64,000 nt of DNA from Imbricaverruca yamaguchii (Eukaryota > Arthropoda > Thecostraca > Neoverrucidae). A program made the position numbers and the translations under genes. Shown here one piece after another: positions 46,740 to 57,135 of this stretch. The stretch covers positions 161,501-225,500 of the forward strand of contig JAOTOL010001087.1 of assembly GCA_034440575.1 (NCBI GenBank), written 5' to 3'. Every line of letters starts with the position of its first letter. Position 1 is the stretch's first letter. A model generated the notes under the pieces. That model was not told the origin of the DNA. It was given only the letters and a program-made list of their open reading frames with translations, and searched no databases.

Positions 46740-49545
46740 TCCCGGGGTTGACTCTGTACCTATCCCGGGGGATGGCTGTACCTATCCCGGGGGATTGCTG
46801 TACCCGTCCCGGGGTACGGCTGTACCTGTCCCGAGGTCGGCTGTACCTATCCCGGGGACGGTTGTACCTGTCCCGGGAGACCACAGTGCCTGTCCCAGGG
46901 GACAGCTGTACCTGTCCCAGGGTCGACTCTGTACCTGTCCCGGGGTCGACGCTGTACCTGTCCCGGGGACGGTTGTACCTGTCCCGGGAGACCACAGTGC
47001 CTGTCCCAGGGGACAGCTGTACCTGTCCCGTGGTCGGCTGTGCCTGTCCCGGGGACGGCTGTACCTGTCCCGGGGACGGCTGTACCTGTCCCGGGGGCGG
47101 CTGTACCTGTCTCGGGGACGGTTGTACCTGTTCCGGGGGACCACTGTACCTGTCCCAGGGGACGGCTGTACCTGTCCCGGGGATGGTTGTACCTGTCCCG
47201 GGGACGGTTGTACCTGTCCCGGGAGACCATTGTACCTGTCCCGGGGACGGTTGCACCTGTCCCGGGGACGGCTGTACATGTCCCGAGGTCGGCTGTACTT
47301 GTCCCGGGGACGGCTGTACCTGTCCCGGGGATGGTTGTACCTGTTCCGGGAGACCACTGTACCTGTCCCAGGGGACGGCTGTACCTGTCCCGGGGACGGC
47401 TGTACTTCGGGGACGGCTGTACCTGTCCCGGGGATGGCTGTACCTGTCCCGGAGGACGGCTGTACCTGTCCCGGGGACGGCTGTACCTGTCCCAGGGGAC
47501 CACTGTACCTGTCCCGGGGTCGGCTGTACCTATCCCGGGGGCGGCTGTCTTGTCCCAGGTGACCACTGTACCTGTCCCGAGGTCGGTTGTACCTGTCCCG
47601 GGGACGGTTGTACCTGTTCCGGGGACCACTGTACCTGTCCCGGGAAACCACTGTACCTGTCCCGGGGGACAGCTGTACCTGTCCCGGGGAGGTCACCTGT
47701 CGGGGACGGTTGTACCTGTCCCGGGGGACCACTGTACCTGTCCCGGAGGTCGGCTGTACCTGTCCCGGGGACGGTTGTACCTGTTCCGGGGACCACTGTA
47801 CCTGTCCCGGGAAACCACTGTACCTGTCCCAGGGGACGGCTGTACCTGTCCCGGGGACGGTTGTACCTGTCCCGGGGACGGTTGTACCTGTCCTGGGGGA
47901 CCATTGTACCTGTCCCGGGGGACGGCTGTACCTGTCCAGGGGACGGCTGTACCTGTCCCGGGGGACGGCTGTACCTGTCCCGAGGTCGGTTGTACCTGTC
48001 CCGAGGTCGGCTGTACCTATCCCGGGGACGGTTGTATCTGTCCCGGGAGACCACTGTACCTGTCCCAGGGGACAGCTGTACCTGTCCCGGGGTCGACTCT
48101 GTACCTGTCCCGGGGACGGTTGTACCTGTCCCGGGGTTGACGCTGTACCTATCCCGGGAGATCACTGTACCTGTCCCAGGGGACAGCTGTACCTGTCCCG
48201 GGGACGGCTGTACCTGTCCCGGGAGACCACTGTACCTGTCCCGGGGTCGGCTGTACCTGTCCCGGGGACGGCTGTACCTGTCCCGGGGACGGCTGTACCT
48301 GTCCCGGGGACGGTTGTACCTGTTCCGGGAGACCACTGTACCTGTCCCGGGGGACGGCTGTACCTGTCCCGGGGACGGCTGTACCTGTCCCGGGGACGGT
48401 TGTACCTGTCCCGGGAGACCACTGTACCTGTCCCGGGGACGGCTGTACCTGTCCCGGGGACGGCTGTACCTGTCCCGGGAGACCACTGTACCTGTCCCGA
48501 GGTCGGCTGTACCTGTCCCGGGGACGGTTGTACCTGTTCCGGGGACCACTGTACCTGTCCCGGGGAAACCACTGTACCTGTCCCGGGGGACAGCTGTACC
48601 TGTCCCGGGGACGGTTGCACCTGTCCCGGGGACGGTTGTACCTGTCCCGGGGGACCACTGTACCTGTCCCGAGGTCGGCTGTACCTGTCCCGGGGACGGT
48701 TGTACCTGTTCCGGGGACCACTGTACCTGTCCCGGGAAACCACTGTACCTGTCCCAGGGGACGGCTGTACCTGTCCCGGGGACGGTTGTACCTGTCCCGG
48801 GGACGGTTGTACCTGTCCTGGGGGACCATTGTACCTGTCCCGGGGGACGGCTGTACCTGTCCAGGGGACGGCTGTACCTGTCCCGGGGGACGGCTGTACC
48901 TGTCCCGAGGTCGGTTGTACCTGTCCCGAGGTCGGCTGTACCTATCCCGGGGACGGTTGTATCTGCCCCGGGAGACCACTGTACCTGTCCCAGGGGACAG
49001 CTGTACCTGTCCCGGGGACGGCTGTACCTGTCCCGAGGTCGGCTGTACCTGTCCCGGGGACGGTTGTACCTGTCCCGGGGGACTGCTGTACCTGTCCCAG
49101 GGGACAGCTGTACCTGTCCAGGGGACAGCTGTACCTGTCCCAGGAGACCACTGTACCTGTCCCAGGGGACGGATGCACCTGTCCCAGAGGACGACTGTAC
49201 TGTACCTGACGACTGACTGTCTCGGGGACAGCTGTACCTGTCCCGAGGTCGGTTGTACCTGTCCCGGGGTACCACTGTACCTCTCCCAGGGGACAGCTGT
49301 ACCTGTCCGGGGGCGGCTGTACCTGTCCCGATTTAGTGGGCGGCTGTACCTGTCCCGGGGACGGCTGTACCTGTCCCGAGGTCGGCTGTACCTGTCCCGG
49401 GGGACTGCTGTACCTTTCCCGGGGTCGACTCTGTACCTGTCCCGGGGGACTGCTGTACCTGTCCCGGGGGACGGCTGTACCTGTCCCGGGGACGGTTGTA
49501 CCTGTCCCGGGGTACCACTGTGCCTGTCCCAGGGGACAGCTGTAC
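46740..49545. repeat. 21-bp GC-rich minisatellite starting at a splice donor of gene B
   Basis: About 130 copies of GGTTGTACCTGTCCCGGGGA plus C, with 20-22-bp variants. Larger blocks are duplicated within it (similar sequence near 47700-48020 and 48640-48960). On the minus strand each unit reads GGGACAG|GTACAACC. The array begins at the CAG|GTACAG that ends the last visible exon of gene B. Long frames on both strands follow from the 21-bp period and are not treated as genes. Confidence 0.95.
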
Positions 49546-50133
49546 CTGCTGCAGAGGTGTCGAGTAGCCTTGACCCGGCACGCCGGCGGATGTCACGGCA
49601 GAGGCGACGGAGGGTGGCGGGTCCGCGCTGTAGGCCGTGCCAACTTCTCGGGGATCGCTCAGCGATTGTGAGGGGGAACTGTACGTCGGTACGATAGTAT
49701 GGACACCTAGGACACTGGACGATTGTCCCACACCACCTGATGGAGCACTATATGACTGGCTGCTACCAGCTGATGGTGCACTGTAAGACTGCCCACCACT
49801 TGTTGCTGGGGAACTATAGGAATTCCCCACGGTAGCTGATGGGGAACTGTAGGATTGTCCGACACCTGCTGACGGGGCACTGTAAGACTGCCCACCACCA
49901 GCCGATGGGGAATTATAGAACTGTCCCGCAGAAATTGATGGGGAGCTATAGGATTGTCCCACATTAGCTGAAGGGGCACTATATGATTGATCTACACCAC
50001 CTGATGGGGCACTATAGGATTGTCCCACACCAGCTGATGGGGGACTGTAGGATTGTCCCACACTGACGGATGGGGCACTGTATGACTGCTCCACACCGTT
50101 TGCTGGTGCGTTGTATGATTGGCCGATGCTGGT
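49546..50133 (-). CDS. gene B, SYSAPS-repeat exon
   Basis: Exon of 588 bases (196 codons, phase 0 at both ends). The acceptor reads GTTTCATTTCAG|ACC; the proposed donor is CTGCAGCAG|GTACAG at 49546/49545. It encodes TSIGQSYNAPANGVEQ and then a run of twelve 11-residue repeats of the form SYSAPSAGVGQ (about 49745-50125). The rest is Ser/Pro-rich and ends GQGYSTPLQQ. It joins in frame to the exon at 51695-51861. If the donor were not used, the frame would run into the minisatellite and stop at 49333. The repeats resemble low-complexity arthropod structural proteins; the function is inferred. Confidence 0.82.
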
Positions 50134-51694
50134 CTGAAATGAAACAAATCATGTTAATGTTCTCAGCGCTGGTTCTCAATTCCTCAATATAACTGAACAT
50201 CAGAGGAGCGAAACGTTGACAACCAGTCACATGCCATGAAAGGAAGACTACCTGTTATTTGTCGCATGATACTTTACTAGGCACTTTCTGGGGTGCTATG
50301 ACATCCTCTCACGTGATAGGTAGAGGGGCGAGCGTGTCGACACCCCTCCCCTTTCACCTCTCACTTTTCACGCATTACTTGAGCATGACTGAGGGCGGAG
50401 TCTCGTTGGCCTGGATGGTGATCTCGCAACCAACAATGGTTGCGGCTTCCCATTCAAAATTACTTTATGGAGACCTCTCACGGCGAACTCTTGCACTTTT
50501 GTTTGTACTTTCCGTCAACAGATAGCAGGAGTGCGTCGGCACTAACAACCATATTCTGGTGCCTTTTCTGGCTCCAAAGACATTCGTATGGCACTCTAGA
50601 GACTGTCACACTCGTCACCCGAACCAACCGCCAGCTCTTCCTCCTCCTATGGGTGTTACAATGGTGCTGTGCCAGAGTTCGAGCTTTTCTTACTGCTAGG
50701 CACACTGGAGTAAGTCTAACAACCATTGGATGGCGATGTAGAAATAATTTACGGGAGATCTGGAATATATACTTGTTTTGCTTTTCACTGCCCACTGTTT
50801 TGCTTTCCCGGCTTACTTTACACCTAACTCTGTTGTCTGCCCTAGATGGTGAGTTGGTGAGTATTTGCTCCTCTGCTCATAGCCACATTTCGGTCAAAAT
50901 GGGTAATCTGTCAAAATGGATCAAAATAGTCGTCACCACCAAAATACCAAAATAGTTCCATGTACATCGATAAATTATTATAAATGTAAATGGTAGTGCA
51001 TGATTGCAGTGCTCTAGAAAGGTGGCAGGGAAAACTTAACTCATGTGCACGCATATATGCTTGAATATAACAGACATGTGGCAATTTCTGCAGATATGTG
51101 TAAGTAATGACTTGCACATATCGTCGCTGGTCCTGTGCTACCTTAGTACTATGATTTGTATCAATCAAGATGGCTGAACGTCGGTACTTACACGAACATT
51201 CTGGGTGAACAATATATGCCTTACTTAAAGGTTGTTGCTGCATTGAAAATGTCATTGCATAATTTGTCGCTTCGTTGTCGACACTTTCCATCGAGGCTGA
51301 ACCTGACTCAGGGGGAGTGGGGTGGAAGTCAGGTCAGGAGGGGGAGGGGAGGGGAGGGGGTGGAAAACGATGTCCTGGACGCTTTAGCGGTGAGACGAGG
51401 TTGTTTCCATCCAATGCAAATTATACGGCCTTCCAGCAACAGCACTTGAACATGGTGGCTCGGCCCCTCTCCCGTCAAAATGTCTCTTTGCACCCCTGGA
51501 TCGACGAAAGGGTGACTCCATGATCAACGCCTGTTGGACAACTATGTTTCGAGGGCTAATTGGGGCGAGATATAGTCGGAACAGTTGGAGCCCACGTAGG
51601 CTCTTCACATGCCTCGTCCCGTTCGAGTTGTGGGCTTCGGCCTGGCCTTAACCCGTGCTGCCATCACCCGGCCAAGCATTACACCATCAGTTAC
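50134..51694 (-). other. intron of gene B
   Basis: Bounded by CAACAG|GTAACTGATGG at 51695/51694 and TTTCATTTCAG at 50134. Both flanks are phase 0. An open frame at 50440-50955 on the opposite strand has no recognisable domain. Confidence 0.75.
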
Positions 51695-51861
51695 CTGTTG
51701 TCCGCCAGGGGCGCTGTATCCGCCAGATGGAGCCAGGCTGAGGTTGGGTGCCGGGATCACGTGCATGGCGACCGGAGCGGCGTACGACCCTGACGACGAG
51801 GTCGGCCCTCCACCAGATGGCGCTGAGTAGCCGAGCGAGGCCGCTGGCGCTGCCCCGTACC
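51695..51861 (-). CDS. gene B, short GYSAPSGG exon
   Basis: Exon of 167 bases (2 + 55 codons). The acceptor is CATCGCCAG|GGTACGG and the donor CAACAG|GTAACTG. Its first two bases complete a Gly codon begun by the Gly-rich exon, giving G-YGAAPAASLGYSAPSGG; it ends GGYSAPGGQQ. Phase 1 in and phase 0 out match both neighbours, which is strong evidence that the three exons form one transcript. Confidence 0.82.
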
Positions 51862-52753
51862 CTGGCGATGGCCGGAACACCGTGATGCCGTGATGAGACA
51901 ACGACCAATGCAAACACAAACAAGGGCACGGGCGAGATCCCATGCCGGGGGTCTGGACACTCGCCCGAAGAAAATTGAGCATTCCGCCTGCGGCGCATCC
52001 TGATGCTCTGGGCCAAAATGCATGGTGGAACATCCCCTTCCGCACCGCAGACTGAGAGCGGGCTCCCATCAATGGACATCACCGGTCGTCAAAACACGTG
52101 ACATAGGTGCGGTAAAACAGACGAAAACTAAAATGTCAGACAAAAAGGTAAAGCACTTCAACATGCATCAGTAGATGACGTTGCGACAGGGCAGAAAAAT
52201 ACTATCCCATTGCTTTCTCCAACAGCATATTTCAGCGAACTGTGGGAAAATTCAAAAGGCTGTGTTATAACTGAGCGATGCAGCACTGCTGCATGCAGTT
52301 TGCTGAGGTAATGATCGCGCTTTTCTAGGAGTGCACGCTACTCTGGTCCTCTGGTTTTCGCCTGTGTATCGCCAGCTATCGGGATGTTGTCTATGCTGGG
52401 CTTGCGTTTCCTGACACTGCTATATAATGCAGCTCGGATAGTAGTGGTGTCAGCTGTACAGGTGAGACGGCACATTTAGTACTAATTCTCCAGCTTGAAA
52501 ACAGTTATGCGCAGTGGATTTTCAACATGCTTATTCACATTTGATCTAGCATAAGTGAATGACTTTCGAAAACATGTGGTCAAAAGTTTCGCCGAATATA
52601 CGAAATTGGTGACGGGGAAAATACACCCTGCTATAAGCTGTTATCTTGTTTCCTTCGGCGGTTATTTCCGAACACACTGGGAGGCTGCAACCTTATCCAA
52701 CCACGGCGCAATTAATGCGCATTATTTCGCCCGTGTTAGCTCTGCCATCTTAC
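51862..52753 (-). other. intron of gene B
   Basis: Starts GTAAGATGG after TTTTAG at 52754 and ends CCATCGCCAG at 51862; phase 1. No repeats or other genes were seen inside. Confidence 0.75.
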
Positions 52754-54206
52754 CTAAAACGATCTGACCTCCACCTGCTCCTCCATCATATCCGCCGCCA
52801 CCTCCTCCACCGCCTCCGAATCCTCCTCCTCCTGAATATCCTCCTCCGCTACCGCCGCTTCCTCCTGAATATCCTCCTCCACCATCACCATGTCCTTGTC
52901 CTCCGGAATGTCCTCCTCCGCCTCCCCCGCTCCCCTGCCCTCCTCCTGAATATCCTCCGCTATTTCCACGTTCTTCTCCACCATGTCCTCCTTCCGAATA
53001 CCCTCCTCCTCCACCACCACCGTTTCCTGAATGTCCTCCTCCAGAATACCCTCCTCCTCCGCCACTACCTTGCCCTGAATGTCCTCCCCCACCGCCGTAT
53101 CCTCCTCCGCTACTACCGCGTCCTCCTCCTCCACCACCGCTGTATCCTCCTCCTCCCCCTCCACTGCCATGTCCTCCTCCACCACCACCGTGCCCTCCTC
53201 CTCCGCCGCCGCTGTATCCTCCTCCTCCTCCACCACCACCGTGTCCTCCTCCTCCACCTCCGCTGTATCCTCCTCCTCCTCCACTGCCATGTCCTCCTCC
53301 TCCGCCACCATGTCCTCCTCCTCCGCCGCCGCCGTATCCTCCTCCTCCTCCACCACCACCGTGTCCTCCTCCTCCACCTCCGCTGTATCCTCCTCCCCCT
53401 ACACTGCCATGTCCTCCTCCACCACCACCATGTCCTCCTCCTCCGCCGCCGCTGTATCCTCCTCCTCCTCCACCACCACCGTGTCCTCCTCCTCCACCTC
53501 CGCTGTATCCTCCTCCCCCTACACTGCCATGTCCTCCTCCTCCACCACCGCCGTATCCGCCTCCGCCACTGCCGTGTCCTCCTCCTCCACCACCGTGTCC
53601 TCCTCCTCCACCACCGTGTCCTCCTCCTCCACCACCACCGTGTCCTCCTCCTCCACCACCGCTGTATCCTCCTCCACCACCACCGTGTCCTCCTCCTCCA
53701 CCACCACCGTGTCCTCCTCCTCCACCACCGCTGTATCCTCCTCCACCACCACCGTGTCCTCCTCCTCCACCACCACCGTGTTCTCCTCCGCCACTGCCGT
53801 GTCCTCCTCCTCCACCACCGCTGTATCCTCCTCCGCCACCACCGTGTCCTCCTCCGCCACTGCCGTGTCCTCCTCCGCTTGAATATCCTCCTCCTCCTCC
53901 TCCACTGCCGTGGTCATAGTCGCTTGACGGAGGTCCGTAACTTTGTGACGGAGGTCCGTAACTTTGCGACGGAGGTCCGTAACTTTGGCTCACTGGAAAC
54001 ACCTTGATGTAGCCATTGCTACCGCCACCGTGACCTCCATACCCGCCTCCGTGGCCTCTGTGACCTCCGCCGCCGTGGCCGCCGCCGTGACCTCTGTGAC
54101 CCTTGCCGCGGTATCCGCCATGGCCGCGACCACGCTTCTTGCCGAAGCCGAAGAGCTTGAAGAAGAAGCCGTGCGTGCTAGCAACCAGCACTAGAACCAC
54201 CAGCAC
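52754..54206 (-). CDS. gene B, signal-peptide and glycine-rich exon
   Basis: Exon of 1453 bases. The acceptor is CTCTCGCCAG|GTG at 54207/54206. It opens with VLVVLVLVASTHG, a signal-peptide core and likely cleavage site, so the start codon should be in an upstream exon I could not locate. The mature part begins FFFKLFGFGKKRGRG, continues with His/Gly-rich sequence, three QSYGPPS repeats (about 53925-53990), then roughly 350 residues of GGGGGHGGGGGGYSGG-type repeats, and ends GQIVLG at a TTTTAG|GTAAG donor. The composition suggests a secreted structural protein such as cuticle or adhesive material. This is inferred from composition only; no chitin-binding domain was seen. Ser-rich and Glu/Asp-rich frames on the same DNA are shadows. 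Confidence 0.85.
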
Positions 54207-54520
54207 CTGGCGAGAGACACACACGCGGTGAGGAGGTGTGCACTAGAACAACCAGCACTAGAACCACCAGCACCTGGCGAGAGACACAAACACGGTGGGG
54301 TGTGCACTAGAACAACCAGCACTAGAACCACCAGCACCTGGCGAGAGACACACACGCGGTGAGGAGGTGTGCACTAGAACAACCAGCACTAGAACCACCA
54401 GCACCTGGCGAGAGACACAAACACGGTGGGGTGTACACTAGAACAACCAGCACTAGAACCACCAGCACCTGGCGAGAGACACACACGCGGTGAGGAGGTG
54501 TGCACTAGTGGACAAATATG
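54184..54520 (-). repeat. 67/64-bp minisatellite made of 3' splice acceptor plus signal-peptide core
   Basis: Five copies spaced 67, 64, 67 and 64 bp, marked by CTGGCGAGAG at 54207, 54274, 54338, 54405 and 54469. On the minus strand each reads CTCTCGCCAG|GTGCTGG, followed by codons for a Val/Leu-rich signal core. The copy nearest the gene is the real exon start. Unit lengths are 1 mod 3, so choosing a distal acceptor would shift the frame, and three units out it meets a TAG. Confidence 0.9.
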
Positions 54521-54524
54521 TCGG

Positions 54525-55470
54525 CTGTGCTGAAGTACAGATCGCTGCACAATGAGACGTGGACGGGTCGGAAAATAAGGCGGCTATGCCACAGTGCACA
54601 CCGCCACTGAACTACCGAGCTATGGACGGCCACGGCTACACCACGTTTGTAGTTATCCCGTGTCTAAGTCTGATAATGTAACGCTTAACTCAAAGCGTTG
54701 CACAACAAGCAATAGCACTAGCTACCACGAAACTTTGGCTGGGGAATGGAGGAGTCTGGGGTTGTCCTAGAGAACACTGATCGCGGAAAATCCGAATGGA
54801 TGCATTCCTACCTACTGAAAGGGCACAATGCTTGTCACAAAGGTGCTTTCGCGGAAAACTGTTGTCTGAGCACCTCCTGATAAATTCGAGGTGTTCTTAG
54901 ATAGAGGTAGGAGGTGACAACTTTCTCCGACCAAAAGACGCCGTTCTCTGGTCGGGGAAGGGGAGGAGCCTTTCCGTAGTGCCCTGCTCTAGATCGGGTA
55001 TCAGAAATTGAAGAGCATATAATGCATCCAACTCTAATAACAGATACAGGTTCGTTTCAGCAGATATGATTCCTCCATGTATGCGCCATGCTTGCTCCAT
55101 GTCACACAGGAAACTTGGTGACGGACGTCTGAAGGCTGTCTCTTCAGACAGCCGACTATCACCCTGCCCTCCCCTCTCCCACCACTCTGCTGACCTCCCG
55201 GGAGTCACGTGTCGACCAACATCGACCGGGTCAAAGGTGAACAAAGGCGACTGATCACTCCAAGCCCTCGGGCAGTTTGGACTGCGAACTGCACTCGCGG
55301 CGGATGCCGACAGCAGAAGCGAGAGGCGAGAGAGTTGACAAATAAAGCATGCAATTAGTTACACCCGGCACGGCTGTAGTGGAGGCGTTGTGTTTCCAAC
55401 GTTAAGCTGCGCCCCGATACACGGAGCTCGTGTCCCCGGATCACCCGTCACCGCCAGTTAATGGGGGCAC
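54525..55470. other. unique DNA upstream of gene B
   Basis: Should contain or lie near the first exon and promoter of gene B. I found no convincing short ATG exon with a phase-0 donor, nor a TATA box. Confidence 0.4.
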
Positions 55471-55479
55471 GGCACGACG

Positions 55480-56112
55480 GGTCGCAGTGAAGCGCGACTC
55501 TGAGGACCTGGTGTGGACGTGGGGCGCCAGTTAAGGAGTGCACGGCACGACGAGTCGCAGTGAAGCGCGACCATGAGGACCTTGTGTGGACGTGGGGCGC
55601 CAGTTAAGGAGTGCACGGCGTGACGAGTCGCAGTGAAGCGCGACCATGAGGACCTGGTGTGGACGTGGGGCGCCAGTTAAGGAGTGCACGGCACGAGAGT
55701 CGCAGTGAAGCGCGACCATGAGGACCTGGCGTGGACGTGGGGCGCCAGTTAAGGAGTGCACGGCACGACGGGTCGCAGTGAAGCGCGACCATGAGGACCT
55801 AGTGTGGACGTGGGGCGCCAGTTAAGGAGTGCACGGCACGACGGGTCGCAGTGAAGCGCGACTATGAGGACTTGGCATGGACGTGGGGCGCCAGTTAAGG
55901 AGTGCACGGCACGAGAGTCGCAGTGAAGCGCGACCATGAGGACCTGGCATGGACGTGGGGCGCCAGTTAAGGAGTGCACGGCACGAGAGTCGCAGTGAAG
56001 CGCGACCATGAGGACCTGGCGTGGACGTGGGGCGCCAGTTAAGGAGTGCACGGCACGACGAGTCGCAGTGAAGCGCGACTATGAGGACTTGGCATGGACG
56101 TGGGACGGACGT
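55480..56112. repeat. 71/73-bp minisatellite
   Basis: About nine copies of a unit containing GGACGTGGGGCGCCAGTTAA, GGAGTGCACGGCACGA and GTCGCAGTGAAGCGCGAC. Copies with CACGAGAG are two bases shorter. Confidence 0.95.
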
Positions 56113-56351
56113 GCTTTGGCGTGGCACAGTTGGGCTCTGCGTTGCCAATGTAATGCGCCACGAGCCGGACGGGTGGGAGCAGCAGGCGGGCTGTGGCTCC
56201 CTTGCTGCTGGCAGAGGATCGAACACCAAGCCGCAGCAGGAAGCTTATGGATCGCTAATAACTGCGTTCTTTGGAATATCGGTGAAGACATGACGCCTAA
56301 TCTTCGGGTAAGCGGAGGAATTTGGAAATAAGCAACGCCCGTTTCTACCAG

Positions 56352-56542
56352 TTTTGTTATTGCATATTTATTATATGGTTCTCGACGCACTTTATGCAAG
56401 AATACGACTAATGACGCCGCACACACTGTTTCGCCGGTGAGCCGTGGATTTGGGAAATGTTCCGAGTGGTGCGAGCGTTGAACTTGGGACCTTTGCCACC
56501 CAGAGCTCAATACCGTAACCACTTGGCCATCACCGCCCATAT
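56352..56542 (-). mobile_element. SINE family 2, copy 2
   Basis: On the minus strand it reads GGTGATGGCCAAGTGGTTA (box A), then a box B decayed to AGTTCAACGCT, then the family body with CACCGGCGAAACAGTGTG. It ends in an A/T-rich tail. More diverged than the 31.9-kb copy, and in the same orientation. Confidence 0.82.
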
Positions 56543-56544
56543 TT

Positions 56545-57135
56545 CTACAAGTTAGTGCACACACTTTCTGCTACGATAACTGTATTGATTAAGTCATTGC
56601 CGCCAGTTCTGACCAGTTTGAAACCATGTGATGGAGCAGTTGGAAAAGATAAATTGAATGGTAATTAGCACGCAGGGCAAGATCAGAGGTGTTGTGTGGC
56701 AGGTAGAGAAGGGCATGCAGTCCCCGTCATGGAAAGTAGGCGCCGCTGGAGAGATGCGCCCCTTTGGTTTGGTTATTCGGCGGAAGGCGCCCTTGTGCCC
56801 CAGGAACACTCGAGTGCCCCGCACATCAAGATGTTTTGATCCTCCCCTGCTAGGACAGGGTGTGGAGATGTGTCAGGATAAGTGGAGGAGATTCGTTGGG
56901 CTTCGTGTCAAGGATAGAACATTCAATACTTAGTTTGATGTTCTTATTTTATCAGTTCTGTCGGCCAGCTCTGACCATTTCTGGACTATGTAATGAATAA
57001 GATGGATAGCAAATGCAGAGTGGAAGATAATTAGAACAGGGCGTGGGACGGGGTAGTTCCGGTGGATACGGTATGCCAATGTTGCAAACAGCATGTGTTT
57101 GCATGGTGATAAGCCAGCATTAAATCGCAGACAAC
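56545..57135. other. unique DNA, nothing recognised
   Basis: No gene could be supported. Confidence 0.4.

Noticed and set aside
46748..49697. Very long Cys/Pro/Gly open frames on both strands (up to 822 codons)
   Set aside because: They follow from the 21-bp array; several frames are open at once and none has unique flanking protein sequence.
53079..53882. Plus-strand Ser-rich frame opposite the Gly-rich exon
   Set aside because: Complement of GGN/GGA-rich codons; the minus-strand frame has signal peptide, splice sites and matching intron phases.
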